Part shown: in pieces, positions 36,271 to 45,152 of the stretch
How positions within the stretch are numbered: the stretch's first letter is position 1
How the letters are laid out: the number at the start of each line of letters is the position of its first letter
Assembly (NCBI GenBank): GCA_049890035.1
Contig: JBMHCG010000036.1
Span: 1-64,000 of the forward strand
Direction: 5' to 3'
DNA: 64,000 nucleotides
From: UBA11891 sp049890035
GTDB taxonomy: Bacteria; Bacteroidota; Bacteroidia; Flavobacteriales; Flavobacteriaceae
The notes under the pieces: model-generated
Told to the model about the DNA's origin: nothing
The model's input: only the letters and a program-made list of their open reading frames with translations
The model's database searches: none
Translations under genes and position numbers: made by a program

Positions 36271-37179
36271 TTAGGGAGCCGTATGCCAAAGGAGGAATTT
36301 TGAGCCTACAAAAGCCAAAATATCATCTACTTTATCCCGCCAATAGGCTGTAGTATGGGCACCATCAAACACACGGAACTCCAATGGGGCCTTTTTTTCT
36401 CGTAGGCGGGTAGCTACTTCTATATTCCCGTCCAGCAAATAATCATCGTCCCCACACTCAATAAACAACGGTGGGAGTTGTTGGACTTCCTCTTCTGAAA
36501 GATTGGCGATCATATATTGAATAGAATTGTGACGAAAGTGCTCAAAACTCCCCTCTGGTGTTTTCTTCCCCCATATGCTGCCGAAGGTTTCATCAAGCAG
36601 TAGTTTCTCAAAAGGCTTGGAATAGATTCGGGGTATATCGATAAATCCGGCACTGGAAGTGTAGACTGCATGGAACATTTTGGGATGCTTCAAAACAAAA
36701 TACAGGGCACCATAACCCCCCATCGATTGACCAGCAATGGCCCTAAAAGGCTTGGCTTTTGGCGTCTGCACCGCAGGCATCACCCGGTAGCGTTTTTCGA
36801 TTTCTGGGATAAACTCTGCAAAGAAAAAATCTTCGTACGGTCGTTTCCCGTCAAACGAATTCTGGTAGAAGGAATCGACCTACCCATCAGGCATCACCAC
36901 AATCATTTCGGGTGCTTGGCCCGTTGCGATACAGCGGTCGGCAATGCGTTGCAAATCACCCCATTGAGCCCAGCCCAAATAATCATCCCAGGCCCCATGA
37001 AGCAACTATAAAATAGGATAATGTCGTTGGGAAGTGTCGCAACTTGGAGGTAAATAAACCGCATAAGAAACCGACTGTTTTAATATATTGCTCGCGACTG
37101 ATTTGGTGGTTATCATTTTCCCTGATTGCGCCCACAAAACACCGGTACACAACAAAAGAAATACAAAAAATTTTTTCAT
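36271..37179 (-). pseudogene. Secreted esterase gene with two in-frame TAG codons
   Basis: From ATG 37179 a signal peptide (MKKFFVFLLLCTGVLWAQ) leads into a putative esterase (PF00756, feruloyl-esterase/S-formylglutathione-hydrolase-like). The frame continues unbroken to TAA at 36271 except for TAG at codon 58 (37006-37008) and codon 100 (36880-36882). Around them the translation stays in family: YPIL-stop-LLHGAWDDYLGW and MPDG-stop-VDSFYQNS. The elbow GQSMGGYG and late GAHTTAYW are intact. The first stop replaces a usual Tyr; the second fits Trp or Glu. No frameshift or deletion is present, so it is a young pseudogene, or a readthrough gene. Confidence 0.8.
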
Positions 37180-37342
37180 GTCATTCAAATAGTAAAGTTC
37201 TAAAAATATGCAATTTGTTTTGAGGAACTTCTTTCAATTGATATCGCAATTAAAATGCTGATGTCTGCATCGGATCCCAGGTATCACTTGTTCAACTCCA
37301 TGGGCACTCCATTGATAATTAGTACCTTGTTGGTAAAAAGTT

Positions 37343-38125
37343 GTGAAATCTGGTATCATCAAAATAAGTGTCATTCTGGCGTACGGGCAAATGCTTACTG
37401 TCAATGCATTGGCCAATGCACTACCCATCAACGGTAAAACGACGGGTGCCCTGTCCGACCAACTTGCCAACCTGTTTACCCCCCAAGGGTTTACTTTTGC
37501 TATCTGGGGGCTCATCTACACGCTGTTGTTGGTCTTTGTTATTGGCATCGCTGTGCTCCCTTTGGATTCCCTTCGGCAAAGAATCAGCCAATGGTTTGTC
37601 GGCAATACTTTACTGAATAGTGCTTGGATTTTTGCCTGGCATTTTCAGTGGCTGTTTCTTTCTCTCCTGATCATGCTTGGGCTTCTTTACACCCTAATTC
37701 GCATCCAGCTCCAATTAAAGAAACTAAAAAAGGGAAACGATCTACTGCTACTCAGCCTCCCTTTTGCAGTCTATTTTGGTTGGATTACGGTCGCTACCAT
37801 TGCCAATACAACGGCCGTTTTGATTGGAAGCGGTTGGGCTGCCTGGGGAGTCACGGCTGCCTACTGGACGGTGGCTGTGCTTCTCATCGGCCTTGGCATT
37901 GCGCTGAGCCAGCTATTGTATTTTAAAAAAATCGCTTATGCGGCTGCCATCCTTTGGGGATATTGGGGGATTTACAGTAAGCACACCGACGCTATCGGTT
38001 TTGACAATCAGTATCCTTTGATTGTTAACACCGTTCAGTTTTGTCTTTTGATGCTTCTATTGGCCATGCTAGGAACTGGCCTAGCAAGGTTCAAAAAGAA
38101 AAAAATCCCCACAGTCCGTTCATGA
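37343..38125 (+). CDS. TspO/MBR-like tryptophan-rich membrane protein
   Basis: 260 residues from GTG 37343, with about seven hydrophobic segments. The N-terminal LANLFTPQGFTFAIWGLIY is typical of tryptophan-rich sensory-protein relatives common in flavobacteria, and Trp residues recur in the helices (AWIFAWHFQW, GSGWAAWGVTAAYW). Length exceeds the usual 160 of true TspO, so only a distant relation is claimed. Possible ligands are tetrapyrroles or carotenoids by analogy only. Its TGA overlaps the start of the next gene by four bases. Confidence 0.6.
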   Translation: MKSGIIKISVILAYGQMLTVNALANALPINGKTTGALSDQLANLFTPQGFTFAIWGLIYTLLLVFVIGIAVLPLDSLRQRISQWFVGNTLLNSAWIFAWHFQWLFLSLLIMLGLLYTLIRIQLQLKKLKKGNDLLLLSLPFAVYFGWITVATIANTTAVLIGSGWAAWGVTAAYWTVAVLLIGLGIALSQLLYFKKIAYAAAILWGYWGIYSKHTDAIGFDNQYPLIVNTVQFCLLMLLLAMLGTGLARFKKKKIPTVRS

Positions 38126-38820
38126 TCACTAACCAGTCAAAACTCGATAACCCGGCTTGGTATGCCCTTCAAGAAACGCATCGGAAACTGGCCCTCTATT
38201 GGAGCGATAGTGCCTTTTATCGGCCTGAAATTTGTGCTTTTGGAGCGGCTCGAAAAGCGACCTTAGCCCAGGAGGGCCTGACGGCTTATGCACAGCTTGA
38301 GAACCCCTTTTTCTTTATTGGAGAAAAACCCTCTCTTCCTCCCAACGTCTGTCTGATGGAGGAAATCCTATGCCTTCAGATGCTTTTAGAAAGCCCCATA
38401 GTGGGCGACAAACCCACAAATTGTATATTGCTTTCACAGCCGGAACAGCACCGAGCTGTATACGATTTGATTCAACAACATCAACCGGGCTATTTCAAAC
38501 AGAAAACAACCCAGCTCGGATCCTATTTTGGTTGTTTTCAACAGGGACAACTCATCGCTAGTGCGGGAGAACGCATGAAATTAAAGGGTTTTACCGAATT
38601 AAGCGCTATTGTGACCCATCCAGACTACCGCAGACAGGGTTTTTCAAAACAACTCATTCATCACACCACCGATACTGTTTTTGCTGCCAACAGTATTCCA
38701 TTTCTTCACGTTGTCCACACCAATAAAACGGCCATCAATCTGTATCGAACATTGGGCTTTCGGACCCGGCGAAAAATCTCTTTTTGGAAGCTGGTTCCCC
38801 AACAAACGATACCTTTCTGA
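38122..38820 (+). CDS. GNAT-family N-acetyltransferase
   Basis: 232 residues from ATG 38122, overlapping the membrane-protein gene by ATGA; the longer upstream frame is rejected for that reason. The C-terminal half shows FR47-like GNAT motifs: ELSAIVTHPDYRRQGFSKQL (acetyl-CoA-binding R/Q-x-x-G region) and FLHVVHTNKTAINLYRTLGF. The N-terminal half is a divergent helical domain. It would transfer an acetyl group to a small molecule or protein. Translational coupling to the upstream gene suggests a shared role, unknown. Confidence 0.82.
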   Translation: MITNQSKLDNPAWYALQETHRKLALYWSDSAFYRPEICAFGAARKATLAQEGLTAYAQLENPFFFIGEKPSLPPNVCLMEEILCLQMLLESPIVGDKPTNCILLSQPEQHRAVYDLIQQHQPGYFKQKTTQLGSYFGCFQQGQLIASAGERMKLKGFTELSAIVTHPDYRRQGFSKQLIHHTTDTVFAANSIPFLHVVHTNKTAINLYRTLGFRTRRKISFWKLVPQQTIPF

Positions 38821-38830
38821 AGATATTTTT

Positions 38831-38838
38831 TATCTTTA
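38831..38838 (+). promoter_or_regulatory. -7 box TATCTTTA of the SnoaL-like lipoprotein gene
   Basis: One base from TAnnTTTG, followed by the leader AATCATAAACCTATTCAA and ATG 38862. Confidence 0.45.
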
Positions 38839-38861
38839 GTACAAATCATAAACCTATTCAA

Positions 38862-39383
38862 ATGAAAAAAATAATCGCCGTCTTCGCACTGTTGGCCTTC
38901 GCTATCAATTGTCAAAACCCTGATACAAAACCACGAGCCGTGGGTTTTACCAATTGGACCAATGATGGTACCGCCTATCAATTTCACCTGGGAACTGAGG
39001 CTTCTTTATCCGTTCTCAAATCCTTTGACCAAGCCAGTCAAAACAAAGACTACCCCGCCATCCGTGAAATTTTCAGCGATAGTGCGAAAATCACGTATCA
39101 CAATGGCCAAACAGCCAATAGAGAGGATTTTATTAGCATGAACATCCGGAGGGATTCCATGCTTGCTGCCGATGGGGCCACCCTTGACTGGAAATTACAA
39201 ACTGCCTACTCGGTGGATCTGGACCCTAGCAAGGGCGGTGAAATTGTCGATGCCCTCTATCTTGCTAGCTATACCGCTAAGGATGAAGCCTATCAATTCT
39301 ATGCCAGCTTGAAAATGTACATTCGTGACGGCAAGATTATCACTGTCAATCAATACAACCAAAGCGTGGTATCCGAAAACTAA
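38862..39383 (+). CDS. SnoaL-like (NTF2 fold) lipoprotein
   Basis: 173 residues from ATG 38862, chosen because the shared leader and promoter box lie just upstream. Lipobox AFAINCQN. The mature part has LKSFDQASQNKDYPAIREIFSDSAKITYHNG and a late YIRDGKIITVNQYNQ, the helix-strand order of SnoaL/DUF4440 domains. It is likely a periplasmic ligand-binding or assembly protein; no catalytic Asp/His pair is evident. It shares its leader with the two-repeat family although the protein is unrelated to it. Confidence 0.7.
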   Translation: MKKIIAVFALLAFAINCQNPDTKPRAVGFTNWTNDGTAYQFHLGTEASLSVLKSFDQASQNKDYPAIREIFSDSAKITYHNGQTANREDFISMNIRRDSMLAADGATLDWKLQTAYSVDLDPSKGGEIVDALYLASYTAKDEAYQFYASLKMYIRDGKIITVNQYNQSVVSEN

Positions 39384-39516
39384 CATCCTTACCATCCGCT
39401 CTACACACCCTCCAGCAAGGAAGGGTTGTTTTTCAATTACCACCCTACCAGCCCTTTACAAATCTTCCATTTGCTTGGGTTTTGTATCTTGCGAATCCTT
39501 TAATTCAGAAACCAAA

Positions 39517-41787
39517 ATGAGAAAATTATTTTTTGTCCTATTCTTAGGGACTATTAGCGGCGTTTCAGCACAAACAACTGAAAACGATATTGAAAAAAAG
39601 GTTGCAGCCCTGCTAGACCAAATGACTTTGGAAGAAAAAATTGGCCAGATGAACCAATACAATGGTTTTTGGAACGTCACTGGTCCCAGCCCGAAAAGCG
39701 GCGATGCGGCATTTAAATATAAAAATCTGGCCTCTGGACGGGTGGGCTCTATGCTCAATGTACGAGGTGTCAAGGAGGTCCGAGCGGTACAAAAAGTAGC
39801 CGTCGAAGAAAGTCGTTTGGGCATCCCTCTCATAATTGGTTTTGACCTTATCCACGGTTACAAAACAGTCAGTCCCATACCCTTGGCCGAATCTGCCAGC
39901 TGGGATATAGCAGCCATTGAGCGCTCTGCAGCTCTGGGAGCCAAGGAAGCGGCTGCTGCTGGAATCAATTGGACCTTTGCCCCAATGGTGGACATTACCC
40001 GAGATGCCCGCTGGGGTCGGGTCATGGAAGGTGCCGGGGAAGATCCCTATTTGGGCAGTCAGATCGCTGCAGCCCGGGTGCGTGGTTTTCAAGGTCAGGA
40101 CCTATCCGACCCAAGTACTGTGGCCGCCTGTGCCAAACACTTCGCCGCCTATGGCTTTGCGGAAGCCGGCCGGGATTACAACACCGTTGATATCGGCCTC
40201 AATACCCTGCACAATATTGTATTACCCCCTTTTAAAGCTGCAACGGATGCGGGCGTTCGAACTTTTATGAATTCCTTTAACGACCTCAATGGAATCCCTG
40301 CCACTGCCGACCGATATCTGCAACGAGACATTCTCAAAGGCGATTGGCAGTTCGATGGTTTTGTTGTTTCAGACTGGGGATCGCTTCGTGAAATGATTGA
40401 CCACGGCTACGCCAAGGACCGCAAGCACGCTGGTGAACTGGCCCTGAACGGGGGTTCTGATATGGATATGGAATCCTATATCTACCTCGAGTATATACAG
40501 TCGCTTTTGGCAGAAGGCAAAGTGACGCAAAACCAAATTGACGATGCGGTGCACCGCATACTGCGCGTCAAATTTGAACTGGGACTTTTTGATGATCCCT
40601 ATCGCTATTGCGACGAAACCCGCGAAAAAACCGTAACAGGTTCACAAGAAATCTTGGACGGTGCTCTGGATATGGCCAAAAAATCTATTGTTTTATTGAA
40701 AAACGAGAAACAGTTGTTACCCCTTAAAAAGAAAGGGCAGAAAATCGCCTTAATCGGCCCTTTAGCTGCTGACAAAAATAGCCCCTTGGGCAACTGGCGG
40801 ATTGCGGCTGACAATGATACAGCGGTTTCGGTATGGGAAGGTATGCAAGCCTATACAGGGAATACATTGGTCCATGAGCAGGGCGTGCGATTGGTAGATA
40901 AAGTGCCCGCCGGTTTTCACGAAGAAGTCGCCATCAACACCACCGATAACAGCGGTATAGCCGCTGCCGTAGCGGCTGCCCAAAAAGCTGATGTGGTGGT
41001 GATGGCATTGGGGGAATACGGTTTCCAATCGGGAGAAGGGCGCAGTCGGGCGCATCTAGACCTGCCTGGTTTTCAGCAAGAACTTCTGGAAGCCGTGTAT
41101 GCTGTCAATAAAAATATTGTTCTGGTGGTGATGAGTGGCCGCCCGTTGATCCTCAACTGGGCCGATGCCCACCTCCCTGCCATAGTCGAAGCCTGGCAAT
41201 TGGGAACACAAGCAGGACATGCCATCGCTCAAGTACTCTATGGCGATTATAATCCCAGTGGAAAACTCCCCATGAGTTTCCCCCGAGCAGAGGGGCAACT
41301 TCCCCTTTATTACAACCAAAAAAGTACCGGTCGCCCCGGTGCCGATGGCGAAGATGCCGGTAGTGTTTTTTGGTCGCATTACGGTGACGAAAAAAACAGC
41401 CCGCTCTATCCCTTTGGCTACGGATTGAGCTATACCCAGTTTGAATATTCCGATATACGATTGAGTGCCAATAGCCTATCAAAAGGGGGACGCATCATTG
41501 CGGAAGTAGACGTGACCAATAGTGGGAAAGTGGCTGGTAAAGAAGTAGTGCAGTTGTACCTAAAAGACCACTATGCCTCGGCGACGCGTCCGGTCAAAGA
41601 ATTAAAAGGCTTTGAACTGATTGCGCTCGAAGCCGGTGAAACCCAAACGGTTCGCTTTACCATAGATGAAAAACTGCTGGCTTTCTATAATGCAGCGGGC
41701 CAATGGACAGCCGAGGCAGGGGACTTTTCCCTCTTTATCGGATCCGATTCCACCACCAAACGAAAGGTAGATTTTGTGTTGGAGTAG
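39517..41787 (+). CDS. GH3 β-glucosidase/β-xylosidase, BglX-like
   Basis: 756 residues from ATG 39517; upstream frame lacks a signal, while this start gives MRKLFFVLFLGTISGVSAQ. The GH3 N-terminal barrel carries GFDLIHG, KHFAAYG and the nucleophile Asp286 in VVSDWGS. The α/β sandwich follows, then a fibronectin-III-like C-terminal domain (VTNSGKVAGKEVVQLYL). The closest description is BglX-type periplasmic β-glucosidase, acting on oligosaccharides from laminarin or cellulose-like glycans. A GH16 endo-enzyme is encoded 11 kb away. A TATCTTG box lies about 30 bp upstream. Confidence 0.92.
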   Translation: MRKLFFVLFLGTISGVSAQTTENDIEKKVAALLDQMTLEEKIGQMNQYNGFWNVTGPSPKSGDAAFKYKNLASGRVGSMLNVRGVKEVRAVQKVAVEESRLGIPLIIGFDLIHGYKTVSPIPLAESASWDIAAIERSAALGAKEAAAAGINWTFAPMVDITRDARWGRVMEGAGEDPYLGSQIAAARVRGFQGQDLSDPSTVAACAKHFAAYGFAEAGRDYNTVDIGLNTLHNIVLPPFKAATDAGVRTFMNSFNDLNGIPATADRYLQRDILKGDWQFDGFVVSDWGSLREMIDHGYAKDRKHAGELALNGGSDMDMESYIYLEYIQSLLAEGKVTQNQIDDAVHRILRVKFELGLFDDPYRYCDETREKTVTGSQEILDGALDMAKKSIVLLKNEKQLLPLKKKGQKIALIGPLAADKNSPLGNWRIAADNDTAVSVWEGMQAYTGNTLVHEQGVRLVDKVPAGFHEEVAINTTDNSGIAAAVAAAQKADVVVMALGEYGFQSGEGRSRAHLDLPGFQQELLEAVYAVNKNIVLVVMSGRPLILNWADAHLPAIVEAWQLGTQAGHAIAQVLYGDYNPSGKLPMSFPRAEGQLPLYYNQKSTGRPGADGEDAGSVFWSHYGDEKNSPLYPFGYGLSYTQFEYSDIRLSANSLSKGGRIIAEVDVTNSGKVAGKEVVQLYLKDHYASATRPVKELKGFELIALEAGETQTVRFTIDEKLLAFYNAAGQWTAEAGDFSLFIGSDSTTKRKVDFVLE

Positions 41788-41947
41788 CTGGCTCTAATTT
41801 TAAATACCAGGGGTTGGCCAGCCGTTTGTATTGGTGGGTCAACTCCTCCCCACCTCCCAGCTTATTGACAACAACCGTTTTTGAATCCATTGCGGTTGGC
41901 TCCATGACCCTCATGCATGTCAAAAGTTGGTAAGTGAATCAAAATCA

Positions 41948-41974
41948 AAACGCCCACTCCGTCTGTGGGCGTTT
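41948..41974. terminator. Bidirectional intrinsic terminator
   Basis: AAACGCCCAC, loop TCCGTCT, GTGGGCGTTT: a perfect 10-bp stem abutting the stop of the minus-strand DUF5916 gene and 160 bp after the GH3 gene. Confidence 0.85.
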
Positions 41975-41975
41975 G

Positions 41976-44174
41976 CTATAGGATATCAAACTGATGGGTA
42001 TACTTGATAGAAAGGGTTTGGGTGTTTAGTGGGTCGTTAAAATCGATATCGTTCACCAAATTTAAAACGACAAACAGGCCTGTATTCGCTGTTTTTAACC
42101 ACCCAAAACGCGCATTGATAGAAGTAATGTTGGTAACATTATTGTACTGTATCAAACTTTGTAAAAATACCTGGGGTGTAAACGAGTAACTTAAGCGGGT
42201 GCTGGAAACAAAGGCATTGACATCGCCGTTTTCTAAACGCAAATAATTGTAATTGATTCCCAAATAGGCATTGAACTTGTCGCCCAAGCGCAGGTTCATC
42301 CGGTTGCCCAACTGCACCCGTTGCCCCCCATAGTATCCCCCGATGATACTGCGGTTGTAAAAATTGATCCCCTTGTTGGGATTGGTCTGTAACACAAACT
42401 GAAATTCCTGGTGGTCGTATCGGCCTTCGGGAACCGTTACACCTGTGATGGCAAAACTTGAAAAAACACTTTCGGTGGTGAAATTGATACCGGTATGGAT
42501 TTCAAAGCCAGAGGGCCAGACCCAATGGTTGTCGACATGAAGAAAGCTACTGACCAAACGATCACTAAAATCAAAATAACTGCGATAGGACACATGCGGG
42601 CGCACTTCAAAAATGGGCCCCAGTTTGGTGGTTCGCCACTGCTTAAAAATGAGAAATTCAGGTTTGCGAAAAGCGGTTCGAAGCAAGAAGCCCACCTCGG
42701 GATTAAAACCTTCTCCCACTTCGGTATAACCGGCATTCAACCGCCAGCCATCCCAGTTGTAATTGGCTTTTAGTTGAAAGGCATGGTCCTGATTTTGAAT
42801 ATCGGGACTGTTGCTTTTTGAAAAGAAACCCGTGATATCTGCCTTTTTCCCTAGGCCCCATTTCCCATCTACAGCCACGACTCGGTTGTATGCGTCGCTG
42901 GGGTTGGCCGTATCGGTTTTTCCTACAAAAATAGCCCCCAAGGAAGAACGACGGGTTGAAAAGTCGTGATTGACCCGGGCCACAGCAAAATTGTTTTGTG
43001 GAATCTCACCGACCGCTTCAGTAACCATATTCAAAAGGCCAATATTGGTCTGCCCCACTTTTCCTGATACTCTTCCACCGCCAATAATCGGCACCAAAGC
43101 TCCTGTCGTGCCGATACCAATGCGGCGACTAAAAAACAAGTCTACTTCGCCGGGACTGCCCACCGAAAACTGACCCGCATTTTCTAAAAAAAAGGCCCGC
43201 TTTTCTGGAAAAAAGAGATTGAACCGATCCAAGTTAATCTGTTGTTCATCGACCTCTACCTGTGCAAAATCGGTGTTATAGGTCAAATCCAATGTCAAAC
43301 CCGGGGTCAAACTGTATTTGACATCCATTCCCACATCCCCTTTGGTGGTATTCGTGCTAGGCGCTACTGATGCATCACGGATTTGTTGGCCAATAACATA
43401 GGGGAACAGCTTGAGGTTTTTGGGGTTTTTAAGATCCAATCCATTGAGTTTTCCAGCCAATGAAACCCGCTTAATATCTAAGCCCAATGGCAAAACAGAC
43501 CAAAATGCTACCTCACTCCGCTTGGCAATATTGCGTTGAAAATTGATGCCCCAGCTACGGTCTTTGCCTGCCAAAAACCGAATGGATTTCAAGGGAATGG
43601 CAAACTCGGCACTCCAGCCATAATTGCTCCGGTGGGTACGAACTTCCCAAGAAGCATCCCAATTGATATTGGTACCGCCAACCACACCCCCCTGTTGGCG
43701 GTTGGCATTAAAATTCCCAACACCTTCATTGTCTATTTGCGCATCGTACTGCATGGCATCAGCATTGGTGCCAAAAAGAAAACCGTTTTGCTGGTCGTTA
43801 TAGGTGTCAATAATGAATAAAAAACTGTCTTCGTCACCCAAATCGGCATCCCTTCGGGAATCCGATACAACGATCTTATCGGGTTCGGAATCGTAACATA
43901 CTACCGCAACATAAAACATCTTAGCAGTGTAGGCCACCCGAATTTCGGTATTTTCACTGGCAGGCTGACCATAGTCTGGTGTCACCTGCGTCAACTGGGT
44001 AAGGGGTTTTACTTTTTGCCATGCGGCGTCATCGAGAATTTTTCCGTCCAATGCAGGTTCTGTGTCTAGAGCCGATACTTTCCATTGTGGTGGGACAAAC
44101 ACCGAATTGTCTTGTGCCAATACCGGAGCTATTGCAAAGCAAAATAACATCCAGGAAACTAATAAATACCGCAT
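41976..44174 (-). CDS. DUF5916 outer-membrane protein with CBM9-like N-terminal domain
   Basis: 732 residues. A signal peptide (..CFAIAPVLAQ) precedes a carbohydrate-binding family-9-like domain (about 30-215; ALDGKILDDAAWQKVKP, FYVAVVCYDSEPDK, WSAEFAIPLKSIRF). The rest is a β-strand-rich DUF5916 region ending ..IKYTHQFDIL, most likely an outer-membrane barrel. The family is widespread in Bacteroidota and its function is unknown. It stands alone with its own terminator. The family assignment is strong from the FFPEKRAFFLENAGQF segment. Confidence 0.85.
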   Translation of the reverse strand: MRYLLVSWMLFCFAIAPVLAQDNSVFVPPQWKVSALDTEPALDGKILDDAAWQKVKPLTQLTQVTPDYGQPASENTEIRVAYTAKMFYVAVVCYDSEPDKIVVSDSRRDADLGDEDSFLFIIDTYNDQQNGFLFGTNADAMQYDAQIDNEGVGNFNANRQQGGVVGGTNINWDASWEVRTHRSNYGWSAEFAIPLKSIRFLAGKDRSWGINFQRNIAKRSEVAFWSVLPLGLDIKRVSLAGKLNGLDLKNPKNLKLFPYVIGQQIRDASVAPSTNTTKGDVGMDVKYSLTPGLTLDLTYNTDFAQVEVDEQQINLDRFNLFFPEKRAFFLENAGQFSVGSPGEVDLFFSRRIGIGTTGALVPIIGGGRVSGKVGQTNIGLLNMVTEAVGEIPQNNFAVARVNHDFSTRRSSLGAIFVGKTDTANPSDAYNRVVAVDGKWGLGKKADITGFFSKSNSPDIQNQDHAFQLKANYNWDGWRLNAGYTEVGEGFNPEVGFLLRTAFRKPEFLIFKQWRTTKLGPIFEVRPHVSYRSYFDFSDRLVSSFLHVDNHWVWPSGFEIHTGINFTTESVFSSFAITGVTVPEGRYDHQEFQFVLQTNPNKGINFYNRSIIGGYYGGQRVQLGNRMNLRLGDKFNAYLGINYNYLRLENGDVNAFVSSTRLSYSFTPQVFLQSLIQYNNVTNITSINARFGWLKTANTGLFVVLNLVNDIDFNDPLNTQTLSIKYTHQFDIL

Positions 44175-44219
44175 GGATTTCGTTTGAAATGGACCGTAAA
44201 TATAGCCATTGTTGTCTTT

Positions 44220-45152
44220 CTATTTCTGTACAGATTCTTGTTCTAAAAAATCAAGCACACGTCCCAGGCTGGCTTTGGGTTGTTCTTCCATAGGAACATG
44301 GCCTGTCTCTGGCATTATACTCAACACGGAATGAGGAATCTGTTGGGCAAACTTCTCCGCATTGGCAACGGGTATCCAAGCGTCTTCAGCACCCCATAAG
44401 ACCAGGGTTGGGGCCTGTATTTTTTTCAACAAGCCTGTTGCATCCTTTTTTACCAAATAGGCCCGATCGATAAAGGCCTGTCGGTTTCCTTCAAGGCGTG
44501 TCAAGTCATAGTACCGATCAATGGTTGCTGCTGTTATGGCCTGGTCATCATGATACACTTCTTTGAGGTTTTTTTCTATAAAACTTCTGGGGGTACAGTA
44601 ACGAACAAAAAAGTTTAACAAAGGGGTACGCGCCAATTGAATGACCCAGGGTGATTTTTTAAATGGAAATCCAGCTGCATTGAGTAAAACCAGCTTGTTC
44701 ACCCGCTGACTATGTTGGGCCGCATACTGCCATGCTACTTCCCCTCCCAATGAATTTCCTGCCAAATGAAAATTTTCCAAACCCCATTTTTGGGCCAATT
44801 TCTCTAACAACACCACATAGTCATTGACTGTGTAGCGCTTTTGCGGATCGGCACCTGTCAACCCGTAGGCTGGCAAATCAAAGCGAATGACCCGATATTG
44901 GGTTTTTAGTTGTGTGGCCCATGCGTCCCAGGTGTGTAGAGAGGCCCCTGTGCCGTGAATCAGAACGATGGCTTCCCCCGAACCCTCGTCCCGATAATGC
45001 ACGCGCCGACCATCCATTTCAATAAACTGTGACGGCGATTGCGCATACAAAGGCTTTAGAGTTTCCCATGATAGGTCTGGCGTGTAGCAAATCAGGCTGA
45101 GTATGCATAGCAACAACAATCCAACTCCAAATTTTTTCGCAATAGTCTTCAT
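44220..45152 (-). CDS. α/β-hydrolase (membrane-anchored or exported)
   Basis: 310 residues. An N-terminal hydrophobic segment (about 8-23) may anchor or export it. Fold signatures: VLIHGTGASLHTWDAWA (oxyanion), elbow GNSLGGEVAW with the nucleophile Ser, LWGAEDAWIP (Asp) and ETGHVPMEE (His). It could be an esterase, lactonase or epoxide-type hydrolase. The start overlaps the FMO stop by one base (TAATG), so the two are translationally coupled. The pairing suggests the hydrolase processes the product of the monooxygenase. Confidence 0.85.
   Translation of the reverse strand: MKTIAKKFGVGLLLLCILSLICYTPDLSWETLKPLYAQSPSQFIEMDGRRVHYRDEGSGEAIVLIHGTGASLHTWDAWATQLKTQYRVIRFDLPAYGLTGADPQKRYTVNDYVVLLEKLAQKWGLENFHLAGNSLGGEVAWQYAAQHSQRVNKLVLLNAAGFPFKKSPWVIQLARTPLLNFFVRYCTPRSFIEKNLKEVYHDDQAITAATIDRYYDLTRLEGNRQAFIDRAYLVKKDATGLLKKIQAPTLVLWGAEDAWIPVANAEKFAQQIPHSVLSIMPETGHVPMEEQPKASLGRVLDFLEQESVQK

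Noticed and set aside
36880..37008. Genetic-code change (TAG as sense) to explain the double-TAG esterase
   Set aside because: Normal genes in the window end in TAG (22806, 41787), so local reassignment is not supported.
37234..37515. 93-codon minus-strand frame opposite the TspO-like gene
   Set aside because: Overlaps a better-supported membrane protein and has no motif.
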